Origin: Desulfonema limicola
Lineage (GTDB): Bacteria; Desulfobacterota; Desulfobacteria; Desulfobacterales; DYRC01
DNA: 23,857 nt
Assembly (NCBI GenBank): GCA_020718925.1
Contig: DYRC01000018.1
Span: 2,096-25,952 of the forward strand
Direction of reading: 5' to 3'
Part shown: one piece after another, positions 1-7,450 of the stretch
Position numbering within the stretch: position 1 is the stretch's first letter
Layout of the letters: every line of letters starts with the position of its first letter
Notes under the pieces: model-generated
What the model was told of the DNA's origin: nothing
Databases searched by the model: none
Seen by the model: only the letters and a program-made list of their open reading frames with translations
Program-made: the position numbers and the translations under genes

Positions 1-723
1 TTGGAGCTTTTTGTTCAGGAGAACAGGGAAGCGCGTAAGCGAGCGGATAAGGAAATGCGGGAAATGAGAGAGTCCCGTAAGAGAGCGGATGAGGAAATGC
101 GGGAGTCCCGTAAGAGGGCGGATGAGGAAATGCGGGATATGAGAGAGTCCCGTAGGAAAGCGGATGAGGAAACCCGTTATCTGAAAGAGTTTGCTGACTA
201 TCTCGGCAGGAGAATAGAAGAAATTCAGGAAGATCTCAGCAGAAGTCTGAAAGAGACCAGCAAAGAACTCAGTGATAAGATGGCGAAAGTTCATCAGGAG
301 CTTTCGGAAATGGGTATAGTGCAGGGACAGATCGGAGAGGATTTATTTTATCGTAACATACCGTATCTGTTTAAGGAACAGGAGCTGATATTCAGCGATA
401 TACGGAGAAATGTGAAGAAAAAAGGCATTGCGGAGTATGATATAGTTGCAACAAATAAAGATAAAGTACTGGTTATCGAAGTGAAAAACAAGCTTGAGAA
501 GCGTTCTGTGGATAAATTTGTTGAGAAGATGCTTCCGAAATTCAAGACTGTATTTCCCGAATATCGGGATTATGATCTGATAGGCGGAGTGGGCGGTCTG
601 GTGGTGAAAGATGAAGTGGGGCAGTATGCTCAGAAGGCAGGTCTTTATGTGCTGACGCAGAAGGGTGATGGCGGGGCAATGCTGCTGAATCGGAAGAATT
701 TCAGGGCGAAATCGTTCTGCTGA
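1..723 (+). CDS. Coiled-coil protein with C-terminal PD-(D/E)XK nuclease-like domain (DUF3782-like), possibly 5'-truncated
   Basis: A 240-aa protein is read from a TTG at base 1. The window edge hides any upstream start, so the N-terminus is uncertain. Residues 1-60 are highly charged with in-frame repeats rich in R, E, K and M, and residues 60-105 continue as a predicted coiled coil. The C-terminal half carries a PD-(D/E)XK-like signature: D147 in 'EYDIVATN', then E160 and K162 in 'VLVIEVKNK'. This layout, a long coiled coil followed by a small restriction-endonuclease-fold domain, resembles DUF3782 and related proteins, whose function is unknown. No nuclease activity is established. It lies 14 bases ahead of the UPF0175 gene, whose ribosome binding site follows its stop codon directly. 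Family name is moderately sure, function is not. Confidence 0.65.
   Translation: MELFVQENREARKRADKEMREMRESRKRADEEMRESRKRADEEMRDMRESRRKADEETRYLKEFADYLGRRIEEIQEDLSRSLKETSKELSDKMAKVHQELSEMGIVQGQIGEDLFYRNIPYLFKEQELIFSDIRRNVKKKGIAEYDIVATNKDKVLVIEVKNKLEKRSVDKFVEKMLPKFKTVFPEYRDYDLIGGVGGLVVKDEVGQYAQKAGLYVLTQKGDGGAMLLNRKNFRAKSFC
55..171 (+). repeat. In-frame tandem repeat, 42/33/42 bases
   Basis: Three consecutive units start with ATGCGGGA and end with GCGGATGAGGAA (55-96, 97-129, 130-171). The middle unit lacks 9 bases. They encode 14, 11 and 14 residues of the type 'MREMRESRKRADEE' and lengthen the coiled coil without breaking the frame. The near identity at DNA level suggests recent slippage or unequal crossing-over. 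Confidence 0.8.
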
Positions 724-737
724 AAGGAGATGATATA

Positions 738-1031
738 ATGAAGACAGTTCAAGCAGTTATAAATTTACCGGAAGGTCTGTATTTATCGCTTTCATGTTTC
801 GGGCTGACCAGAGAGAAAATTGTCAGCGAATCAAGAAAACTTCTTGCACTTAAATATTTTCAGGAAAAACTTCTTTCTATCGGAAAGGCAGCGGAGCTTT
901 CAGGACTGTCTAAATGGGATTTCATTGAATATCTGAGCAATAACAATGTTCCGATTATTGATTATGATGATGATGAAATGAGCAGAGAATTTGAAATAGC
1001 AGAGAACATTGCGGAAGCGTTGAGATTATGA
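738..1031 (+). CDS. UPF0175 family antitoxin
   Basis: A 97-aa protein of normal length for UPF0175. It contains the family core 'LLSIGKAAELSGLSKWDFIEYLSN' (helix-turn-helix-like, about residues 46-68), preceded by the 'LPEGLYLSL' N-terminus and followed by an acidic tail. UPF0175 proteins are typically the first gene of a pair with a DUF3368 PIN-domain toxin and are thought to act as antitoxin and DNA-binding autoregulator. The start ATG has an AAAGGAG site about 7 bases upstream. The gene overlaps the downstream toxin remnant by 4 bases (ATGA at 1028), the usual coupling. The gene looks intact although its partner is not. Confidence 0.85.
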   Translation: MKTVQAVINLPEGLYLSLSCFGLTREKIVSESRKLLALKYFQEKLLSIGKAAELSGLSKWDFIEYLSNNNVPIIDYDDDEMSREFEIAENIAEALRL

Positions 1032-1321
1032 AAGCAGTAAGCGATTCTACCGTTCTCATCGGACTTGCAAAAATAGAAAATAAAGAAATACAAGCTGATT
1101 TGGTTTTACTGGATGAAGAAAAAGCCAGAAAAAGTGCGTTGCGAGCAGGTTTCAAAGTCATGGGGCTAATCGGTATCCTGATTGTTGCCAAACGGATCGG
1201 ACTGATTACAGACATCGGAACCCATATTGAAAAACTGCAAAAAGAGAAATTCCGGCTCAGTGAGAAGATTGTGAATATGGCTTTGAAACAGGCAGGAGAG
1301 TTGCCTAAATTATTTTGTTAA
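1028..1321 (+). pseudogene. DUF3368 PIN-domain toxin with internal deletion
   Basis: An open 97-aa frame. The N-terminus 'AVSDSTVLIGLAKIE' matches the start of DUF3368 PIN proteins and keeps the first catalytic Asp (D6). The C-terminal part 'IQADLVLLDEEKARKSALRA' through 'GLIGILIVAKRIGLI' matches the family's last third. Members are usually about 150-165 aa. Here the segment between them, which should hold the central helices, the second acidic residue and the GEAEAI-type motif, is missing. The deletion, about 55-65 codons by comparison with the family, is in frame, so the remnant is still translatable and coupled to the antitoxin. A PIN nuclease without these acidic residues should be inactive. 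It could persist as a decoy or binding partner, or simply be decaying. Confidence 0.75.
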
Positions 1322-1337
1322 TCGAAAGGAGTATGTG

Positions 1338-2054
1338 ATGTTCAAAAACTTGGTGCCGTTTGATATAAACAGGCATGGCAAAAAGAAGATACGTCCGGTA
1401 AATTCGTTCAAGTTTGCCGAGAAGTCGTTTATTGCATCATTGGTCGTAACCGAACTCAGTTTTGCAGCGCCGACGTATCCGGTGGTATTTCTCAAGGATG
1501 AAAAAGAGAAATTCGGATTGTACGCGCTGCTGGGATTGAAGCAGGATGAAAATCTGTTTCTGGATAAAGACGGCAAATGGAAAGTGCCGTATATTCCGGC
1601 GATTATCCGGCGTTATCCGTTTGCGCTGGGCAGAGACGAGATCAAAGAGGAATTTATCATCTGCATTGATGAAGAGAGTGAATTTCTCAATGATTACGAA
1701 GGCGAGGCGCTGACAGACAAAGACGGCAAGCCTACCAAAATTTTGGAGCAGGCAAAAGAATATCTGGCAGAGTTGTATCGCATGAGTGAAATCACCGATA
1801 TGTTCTGCAAAGAGATGGTCGAGCGGGATATGCTGACGCAGCTTAATATTCAGATCAACGACGGACCGAATAAAACGCCCCGCAATATCAGCGGCTGTTT
1901 CGGAATCAACGAGAAAAAACTCACAGAGTTATCGGATGCGGATTTTCTCGATCTGAGAAAAAAAGGCGCGTTGCCGGTGATTTATGCTCATCTGATTTCT
2001 CTGCCGCAGATTGAGCGTCTGGTGAAGTTTCAGGATGAGCAGAAGAAGCTATGA
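1338..2054 (+). CDS. SapC family protein
   Basis: A 238-aa cytosolic protein. The start 'MFKNLVPFDINRHGKKKIRP', the 'FIASLVVTELSFAAPTYPVVF' segment (about residues 30-51), the 'FGLYALLGLKQDENLFLDKDGKW' block and 'YIPAIIRRYPFALG' are the conserved signature of the SapC family (PF07277). The family name comes from a link to S-layer genes in Campylobacter. The biochemical role is not known, and no signal peptide is visible. ATG 1338 is chosen over the adjacent GTG 1335 because the AAAGGAG at 1325-1331 is better placed for it. The stop overlaps the next start by 4 bases (ATGA at 2051), so it is translationally coupled to the small Cys protein and through that to pgk. Confidence 0.88.
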   Translation: MFKNLVPFDINRHGKKKIRPVNSFKFAEKSFIASLVVTELSFAAPTYPVVFLKDEKEKFGLYALLGLKQDENLFLDKDGKWKVPYIPAIIRRYPFALGRDEIKEEFIICIDEESEFLNDYEGEALTDKDGKPTKILEQAKEYLAELYRMSEITDMFCKEMVERDMLTQLNIQINDGPNKTPRNISGCFGINEKKLTELSDADFLDLRKKGALPVIYAHLISLPQIERLVKFQDEQKKL

Positions 2055-2332
2055 GCAATGAAAATCCTTATTGTTTTGGCAAGTTGGACATTGTTTTTCC
2101 TATGGGAGAAGACGGGCTTAGGCACTCGCCGGAAAGCTGTTTTGTGTGTTTTTACAAAACGCAATGTCTGAAGGCAGCCATAAAAGATACGGATGGGGTG
2201 AAGGTAGAAGAAGAGCGGGTGGACAGAGCTTATTCTTCAGGCATGATGAGCTTTTTTGAGCGATGGTCAAGAAAAAAAGACCTTCATCGCAAAACTATGG
2301 AACAGCGCAAAGGGGGGAACGCCGACGCGTGA
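2051..2332 (+). CDS. Small Cys-motif protein coupled to pgk
   Basis: A 93-aa protein that I do not recognise as a named family. It has a cluster 'CFVCFYKTQC' (C30, C33, C39), possibly a metal or Fe-S site, though a fourth ligand is not adjacent (C8 is the only other Cys). The C-terminal 'FFERWSRKKDLHRK' is strongly basic. It overlaps the SapC gene by ATGA and the pgk start by GTGA (2329-2332), so three genes are chained by 4-bp overlaps. This tight chaining, with the codon pattern continuing through, supports a real gene. Confidence 0.7.
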   Translation: MSNENPYCFGKLDIVFPMGEDGLRHSPESCFVCFYKTQCLKAAIKDTDGVKVEEERVDRAYSSGMMSFFERWSRKKDLHRKTMEQRKGGNADA

Positions 2333-3504
2333 AGACAATCAAAGAAGTTGATATTAAAGGAAAACGGGTCTTTTTCAGGGTGGATTTCAATGTTCCCTTA
2401 GACGACTATCAGAATATCACGGATGATTCCCGGATACGGGCAGTGCTGCCCACGCTGAAATATGCCTTGGATCATCGGGCAAAGCTGATTATCGGCTCTC
2501 ATCTGGGAAGACCCAAGGGTAAAGTTGTTCCCAAAATGAGTCTGAGTCCGGTTGCCAAGCGTCTGGGGCGTCTGTTGGAAAAAGAAGTGAAAATGGCGCC
2601 GGATTGCATCGGAGCAGACGTTGATAAAATGGTGTCTCAGATGAAAGAGGACGATGTATTGCTGCTTGAAAATCTGCGCTTTCATCCTGAAGAAGAAAAA
2701 AATGAAGATGCCTTTGCCAAAGCCTTAGCCGGGCTTTGTGATGTGTATGTCAATGATGCGTTTGCCGTATCGCATCGGATCAACGCTTCGGTTGCGGCAA
2801 TTACCAAGTATGCGCCCGTGTCATCTGCCGGATTTCTGATGCAGAAAGAATTGGATTATTTCAAAAAAGCAATGGCTGATCCGCAAAGACCCTTTGTTGC
2901 GGTGATCGGCGGGGCAAAAGTATCCGGCAAACTGGGCGCACTGGAAAATATGCTCAGGCATGTGGATAAATTTGTCATCGGCGGCGCAATGGCAAATACG
3001 TTTCTGAAGAGCATGGGATATGCTGTCGGAAAATCGCTGGTAGAAGACGATCTGCTGGACACTGCCAGAGAAATTATGAAAAAAGCCGCAGAAAAAGGCA
3101 TTAAGTTTTATCTGCCGGTGGATGCGGTGGTTGCAAGCAATTCTGACACCAAAACGGAAATCAAAAAAGTAACAATTCAGGAAATTCCGCCGGATTGGAT
3201 GGTGATGGATATCGGTCCTGCAACGTCGCTGTTGTATTCGGAAGTGTTGTATGATGCCAAAACCATTATCTGGAACGGTCCGATGGGCGTATTTGAAAAA
3301 GATGCGTTCAGCCGGGGCAGTCTTGCGATGGTGGAAAGCGTTGCCAATTCTTATGCCCTGACGATTGTGGGCGGCGGCGATACGGACGTAGTGGTCAACA
3401 AAGCCGGAGAAAGTGAACGGATTTCGTATATTTCTACCGGCGGCGGCGCATTTTTGGCGTTGCTGGAAGGCAAAACTCTGCCCGGCGTTGCGGCACTGGG
3501 GTAA
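2329..3504 (+). CDS. pgk: Phosphoglycerate kinase
   Basis: A 391-aa cytosolic enzyme catalysing 1,3-bisphosphoglycerate + ADP <-> 3-phosphoglycerate + ATP in glycolysis and gluconeogenesis. Full family length. Visible signatures are 'RVDFNVPL' (substrate loop near the N-terminus), 'SHLGRPKG', 'VAVIGGAKVSGKLG', 'WNGPMGVFEKDAFSRG' and 'VGGGDTDVVV' followed by 'STGGGAFLALLEGK' (nucleotide site). GTG 2329 is chosen because residues before it lack similarity, AGGGGGGAA lies at 2311-2319, and the GTG overlaps the upstream stop. No gapA or tpiA is adjacent; the gene sits at the end of a SapC/Cys-protein operon. A palindromic repeat follows its stop by 10 bases. Confidence 0.97.
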   Translation: MKTIKEVDIKGKRVFFRVDFNVPLDDYQNITDDSRIRAVLPTLKYALDHRAKLIIGSHLGRPKGKVVPKMSLSPVAKRLGRLLEKEVKMAPDCIGADVDKMVSQMKEDDVLLLENLRFHPEEEKNEDAFAKALAGLCDVYVNDAFAVSHRINASVAAITKYAPVSSAGFLMQKELDYFKKAMADPQRPFVAVIGGAKVSGKLGALENMLRHVDKFVIGGAMANTFLKSMGYAVGKSLVEDDLLDTAREIMKKAAEKGIKFYLPVDAVVASNSDTKTEIKKVTIQEIPPDWMVMDIGPATSLLYSEVLYDAKTIIWNGPMGVFEKDAFSRGSLAMVESVANSYALTIVGGGDTDVVVNKAGESERISYISTGGGAFLALLEGKTLPGVAALG

Positions 3505-3514
3505 AGACCTCTCC

Positions 3515-3553
3515 CCCCCTTCCCTTTCAGGGAAGGGGGACGGGGGGTTAGGT
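3515..3553 (+). repeat. GC-rich palindromic dispersed repeat, copy 1 (hairpin behind pgk)
   Basis: A perfect 11-bp stem (CCCCCTTCCCT 3515-3525, AGGGAAGGGGG 3529-3539) with loop TTC, followed by ACGGGGGGTTAGGT. The 39 bases match 21148-21186 at all but two positions. Located between pgk and the ATPase gene it may also work as a transcription attenuator, but no clean U-run follows the stem. Confidence 0.85.
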
Positions 3554-3582
3554 TATACAATATTTTTTATAGGAGAACGGAT

Positions 3583-4785
3583 ATGCCGATTCATAGGATT
3601 TCACTGAAAAATTTCAAATGCTTCAAAGAAACGGATGTTGAGTTGTCCCGGATAACGGTTCTGACCGGAGAAAACAGCAGCGGCAAGAGTTCGCTGATTT
3701 ATGGGATACTTGCGCCGCTTCAGTCAAAGGATTTTCCGCTATATCTATCTCCTAACGGCAAGTATGTGAATATGGGAGATTTCAGAGATATATCCTTTAA
3801 GAATTCAAAGGATAGAGAGATAGAAATTGATATTGTTGCATCCTATTCAGATTGGATGATCAATAATTTTCAGACTATTTGGAATTATAACTCGTCAAAC
3901 AATATGCCTGAATTAAAATTTCTAAAAATAGTAATAGACGGCAAGATGGTAAGAGAAGAAGATAAAAATCATTGTGAAGTAAGTATCACATCAGATCATA
4001 AATATAAAGTCTTTTATATGGATGAACCAGTAAAAAATTTAGAACTTGATGAATTAAGAGATAAATTTAAAAGAGACAGAAAAAGGTCCTGTTTATTTAT
4101 TCATAATTTTGAAGAATTTGGGATAAATTTCATATCTCCATTCAGGCTCGCTCCTGAACGAACTTACTATCAGAAAGTAAAAGCTGATGAAAAAATAGGC
4201 GTAAACGGAGAAGGGTATATTGACCAGATATTGGAATGGGAACAACAGAAAGCACCTGAGTTTAAACAAATAATTTCTATTCTTAAAAAACTTAAATTGA
4301 TTCATTCTCTTAAAACTCAGCAATTAAAGGGCGGACGATTTGAAGTCAATGTTAAAACCAAATACAAAGGCGTCTGGGCATCATTGGCAGATGTCGGTTT
4401 CGGAATAAGTCAGTTTTTGCCGGTCATTGCGGCTGATCTTCAATTAGCAAATGATTCAACGCTTATATTGGCACAGCCGGAAATTCACCTACATCCCAGT
4501 ATTCAGGCTTCTCTTGCGGATTATTTTGTCAATCAGATTAAAGAAACAAAGAAGCAATACATCATTGAAACACATAGCGAATATCTGCTGAATCGCTTTC
4601 GGCTGGATATTGTGAAGGGAAAACTTGATCCTGCCGATATATCGGTTTATTATTTTGAACCTTCACCGGACGGCAGCATCACGTATCGCATCGAATTCAC
4701 CAAAGACGGGCGGATTAAAAACGCGCCGAAGGGGTTTTTCGATACATATATGATAGATGCAATGGATATTGCCCTGTATGCGTAA
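3583..4785 (+). CDS. AAA/ABC-type ATPase, DUF3696 family
   Basis: A 400-aa cytosolic ATPase of the SMC/OLD-like ABC branch. Walker A is 'GENSSGKSS' (G29-S37). The family signature 'GFGISQFLPVI' lies near residues 274-284, Walker B with the characteristic 'QPEIHLHP' has E300, and the switch His is H331 in 'ETHSEYL'. The C-terminal 'GRIKNAPKGFFDTYMIDA' matches the DUF3696 tail. Such ATPases often form two-gene systems with a nuclease, several of them antiviral. The 8-bp overlap with the next gene, a PIN-like protein, fits that. ATG 3583 has AGGAG upstream. The central part (about 3840-4340) is clearly AT-richer than pgk, suggesting separate acquisition. Confidence 0.85.
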   Translation: MPIHRISLKNFKCFKETDVELSRITVLTGENSSGKSSLIYGILAPLQSKDFPLYLSPNGKYVNMGDFRDISFKNSKDREIEIDIVASYSDWMINNFQTIWNYNSSNNMPELKFLKIVIDGKMVREEDKNHCEVSITSDHKYKVFYMDEPVKNLELDELRDKFKRDRKRSCLFIHNFEEFGINFISPFRLAPERTYYQKVKADEKIGVNGEGYIDQILEWEQQKAPEFKQIISILKKLKLIHSLKTQQLKGGRFEVNVKTKYKGVWASLADVGFGISQFLPVIAADLQLANDSTLILAQPEIHLHPSIQASLADYFVNQIKETKKQYIIETHSEYLLNRFRLDIVKGKLDPADISVYYFEPSPDGSITYRIEFTKDGRIKNAPKGFFDTYMIDAMDIALYA

Positions 4786-5251
4786 AGACATTTTCATTGA
4801 TAACAATATCACAAAAAATTTTGCTAACCCATTAGACTCTGAATATACGAAACTCATTCAATGGCTGATGGCTTATAGCTCTGAAAAGAAAGAAAAAAAT
4901 GCTTATCTGATGGTATCTAACAAACTGATTGCGGAGTATCAGCGAACTGCCGGGCTGTCTGCTTCGGCAACCAATATCACGATCATTATTGCCAAAATGA
5001 CCAGAGAAGGCAGGCTTGTCAAAATTACAAATGAACAAATCAAAGAATTTAAGCGCGAATATTTTACGAAACCTGTCGAAAGGCGTCTTAGCTGCAACAA
5101 AGAAGATCGGGAGCATATTCCGGTTGTGCTTCTTTCCGAAAGAAAATACACGCTGAGTTTTGATGAAAACTTTATCAACGATATTCTGAATTTTCCCGGT
5201 TTTGTCGTGATTGCAGCCAAAAGACCGCAGGATATTCTTTATGATAAATAA
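4778..5251 (+). CDS. PIN-like nuclease, partner of DUF3696 ATPase
   Basis: A 157-aa protein starting at ATG 4778, inside the last codons of the ATPase gene. It shows the acidic spacing of a PIN domain: D8 in 'DIFIDNN', E53 in 'NKLIAEYQRT', D110 in 'NKEDREHIPVVLLSERKY' and D129 in 'SFDENFIND'. The 'D-R-H-x3-LL-x7-D-x2-F' arrangement is what PIN C-termini usually look like. PIN domains are Mg-dependent RNases and occur in toxins and abortive-infection modules. I infer that it is the effector controlled by the upstream ATPase. No named family is claimed, and the PIN assignment rests on motif spacing only. Confidence 0.65.
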   Translation: MRKDIFIDNNITKNFANPLDSEYTKLIQWLMAYSSEKKEKNAYLMVSNKLIAEYQRTAGLSASATNITIIIAKMTREGRLVKITNEQIKEFKREYFTKPVERRLSCNKEDREHIPVVLLSERKYTLSFDENFINDILNFPGFVVIAAKRPQDILYDK

Positions 5252-5262
5252 TGGAGGATGCG

Positions 5263-5700
5263 ATGAAATACCTGATAATTCTGCTCCTGATTGTCATTAA
5301 CAGCAGTGCCGGATTTGCAGCGGAGAGCGCGTATATCGGCAGTGTCAGGACCGTCAGCGGATCGTGCTTTGTTATCCGTCAGTCTGAAACCATGCCAGCC
5401 GTAGTCGGATTGAGGCTGATAAGGCAGGATATTTTACAGACGGGCAAAAACAGTTATATGGGAATTATTCTGAGGGATAACAGCCTTTTATCCATAGGCT
5501 CTGAAACAAGGCTTGAATTGTCTTCGTTTGACTTTGATCCGAATGAAAAAAAGTTAGGATTTACCAGCCGCCTGATTCGTGGAACTTTGGTTTATCTGAC
5601 GGGAATTATGACTAAATTAAACAAAGATTCGGTGAAATTTGTAACACCTACGGCAGTGGTAGGGGTTCGTGGAACCAAAATAGCCATCAAAGCGGAGTGA
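5263..5700 (+). CDS. FecR-domain secreted protein
   Basis: A 145-aa protein with an N-terminal signal peptide ('YLIILLLIVINSSAGFAA', cleavage about residue 20) and one FecR domain: 'GSVRTVSGSCFVIR', 'LQTGKNSYMGIILRDNSLLSIG', 'ETRLELSSFDF', 'GTLVYLTGIMTK', ending 'VVGVRGTKIAIK'. In this small stand-alone form FecR domains are periplasmic, unlike the FecR anti-sigma regulator. ATG 5263 is preferred to ATG 5251 because GGAGG lies at 5253-5257. It is followed 3 bases later by an OmpA lipoprotein. FecR plus OmpA often precede a CHASE2 sensor cyclase in related bacteria; none is present here. Confidence 0.85.
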   Translation: MKYLIILLLIVINSSAGFAAESAYIGSVRTVSGSCFVIRQSETMPAVVGLRLIRQDILQTGKNSYMGIILRDNSLLSIGSETRLELSSFDFDPNEKKLGFTSRLIRGTLVYLTGIMTKLNKDSVKFVTPTAVVGVRGTKIAIKAE

Positions 5701-5703
5701 ACC

Positions 5704-6312
5704 ATGAAACGATTGAATTATATACTAATATTTGTTCTGATGAGCATAATGACAGTCGGCTGCGCTACGGAGCCGAAGAATCTGTTTGTTTTATTGCCTT
5801 CGCCGGATGGACATACCGGAGAAATGCTGGTTTCCAAACAAGGCGTTGAAAAAAAGCTGAACACCGCATATCAGGCGACAGGTTTGAATAAGGCTGATGA
5901 GCCGCTTTCCGAGACGTTTGTCATGGAAGAGCAGAAAGTTACTCAGATTTTTCAGCCTGCATTGGCGTCTCAGCCTGCGGTTCCGGTAGTTTTCTTATTG
6001 TATTTCGGCAGCAATTCCGCCAATCTGACGGAAGATTCAGTTAAAATACTGCCTGACATCATAGCTCAGATTGCAAAATCAGCTTCTTCGGATGTCAGTA
6101 TTATCGGGCATACTGACCGTGTAGGCAATAAGGAATTGAATCTCAGATTATCCACAGATCGCGCCAAAACCGTGTTTGAACAACTTGTCAAGCTCGGAGC
6201 GACTCCTGAGATATTTGAAGTTACCTCGCACGGCATGGAAAATCCTCTGGTGGATACGCCTGAAGGCATTGCCGAACCCAAAAACAGACGGGTGGAAGTC
6301 GTTGTCCGTTAA
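5704..6312 (+). CDS. OmpA-family peptidoglycan-binding lipoprotein
   Basis: A 202-aa protein. The N-terminal signal ends in 'MTVGC', giving C20 as the probable lipidated residue; position -3 is Thr, which is atypical. After a variable 90-residue linker comes the OmpA C-terminal domain (about residues 95-202): 'LYFGSNSANLTEDSVKIL', 'IIGHTDRVGNKELNLRLS' with the Asp and Arg that bind diaminopimelate, and 'EPKNRRVEVVV'. It probably anchors the outer membrane to peptidoglycan. It is 3 bases downstream of the FecR gene and 21 bases upstream of the second ATPase, hence probably one transcript. Confidence 0.9.
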   Translation: MKRLNYILIFVLMSIMTVGCATEPKNLFVLLPSPDGHTGEMLVSKQGVEKKLNTAYQATGLNKADEPLSETFVMEEQKVTQIFQPALASQPAVPVVFLLYFGSNSANLTEDSVKILPDIIAQIAKSASSDVSIIGHTDRVGNKELNLRLSTDRAKTVFEQLVKLGATPEIFEVTSHGMENPLVDTPEGIAEPKNRRVEVVVR

Positions 6313-6333
6313 GGAATTATAAAGGATTTGACT

Positions 6334-7449
6334 ATGGGATTTCATTTGCAGATTAAAAATTATCGGGTAATCCGATCTGTTGATTTGGAAGCTGACGGGG
6401 TTTGCGTACTTGTGGGACCTAACGGAAGCGGAAAAAGTACGCTTCTTTCAGCGATTGAGTTTTTGAGAAACGCCTTTGATCGGGGATTTAATGCCGCATT
6501 GAATTTTTCAGGCGGACCATGGGGGTTCACCAATATCAGCAACCCTAAAGACATGCCCACTACATTTGCCCTTAAAATTTCTGATCTTCAATGGGAAATT
6601 ATCCCGACCGTCACGTCAAATGGTGCGGTTTATCCGATACCGGAGGAATTAAAATATCATAACTGTGTCATGTCCTATCTTTCCGAAGATAGTGCAGATG
6701 ATAATGAATTTTCAACGCCTCAATCTCTGTTGTTAAGGCGCAAATATGATAGTCATTCAGGGGATGGTGTTTTTGAAAATATCAAAATTCCTTTTGTCCG
6801 AGTCTTGAGACATTACCAACATTATTCCAACTATCATTTGTGGACGCTCAGAAAATCAGGATCGCTCGCAGGAAATGAGATTTCGCTTCAATATGGCGGA
6901 CAAAACGCTTTTTCTGTTTTGAGAAATTGGCATAGTTCCAAGCCTCTGAGGGAGCGTTATGACTTTGTTATTGAGACCCTCAAAGAAGCTTTTCCTATAT
7001 TTTTTGATGATCTTGACTTTGAATCTGCGGGACAGACGGTATCTGTGAGAATTTATCCGCCTGACTCAGATATTCCTGTTCCGGTGTATTTTATTTCAAA
7101 CGGCTTTCTTACAGCGTTATTGCACTTAATGGCAGTTTGTTCTGCGCCGGATGGCGGCATTATAGGCATTGATGAGCCGGAAAACGGTTTGAATCCTTAT
7201 GCGATAAAAAAAATTATCGAAGCATTTCGGGATCGTGCTGAAGATCATAATCTTACCGTATTGCTTGCCACGCATTCGACATTTATTCTGAATGCATTCA
7301 ACGAAGAACCTGATAAAATATTTGTAATGGATCAGGATGAAGAGGAAGAATTTGCTCGTCTTGATAAAATTCGTGATCCTGAATGGCTGAAATATTTCGC
7401 ATTCGGAGATTTATACGGAAGAGATTTTGCCATACAGGAAAAACGATAA
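6334..7449 (+). CDS. ABC/AAA_21-type ATPase, second module
   Basis: A 371-aa cytosolic ATPase. Walker A is 'GPNGSGKST' (G28-T36), Walker B is 'GIIGIDEPENGLNP' (D280, E281) and the switch His is H314 in 'LLATHSTFILNAF'. It ends with 'GDLYGRDF', as in AAA_21 proteins. The region between the Walker motifs is the insert seen in SMC/OLD/RecF-like ATPases and has no DNA-repair signature. ATG 6334 is chosen over TTG 6328 because AAAGGA at 6321-6326 has the right spacing. It is followed after one base by a gene of unknown type, the usual two-gene design of ATPase plus effector defence modules. It is not similar enough to the first ATPase to be a recent duplicate. Confidence 0.85.
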   Translation: MGFHLQIKNYRVIRSVDLEADGVCVLVGPNGSGKSTLLSAIEFLRNAFDRGFNAALNFSGGPWGFTNISNPKDMPTTFALKISDLQWEIIPTVTSNGAVYPIPEELKYHNCVMSYLSEDSADDNEFSTPQSLLLRRKYDSHSGDGVFENIKIPFVRVLRHYQHYSNYHLWTLRKSGSLAGNEISLQYGGQNAFSVLRNWHSSKPLRERYDFVIETLKEAFPIFFDDLDFESAGQTVSVRIYPPDSDIPVPVYFISNGFLTALLHLMAVCSAPDGGIIGIDEPENGLNPYAIKKIIEAFRDRAEDHNLTVLLATHSTFILNAFNEEPDKIFVMDQDEEEEFARLDKIRDPEWLKYFAFGDLYGRDFAIQEKR

Positions 7450-7450
7450 A

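Noticed and set aside
55..171. CRISPR-like array
   Set aside because: Units are contiguous, coding and without unique spacers.
3515..3539. Plain intrinsic terminator of pgk
   Set aside because: Good stem but no U-run, and the sequence is a dispersed repeat; some attenuation remains possible.
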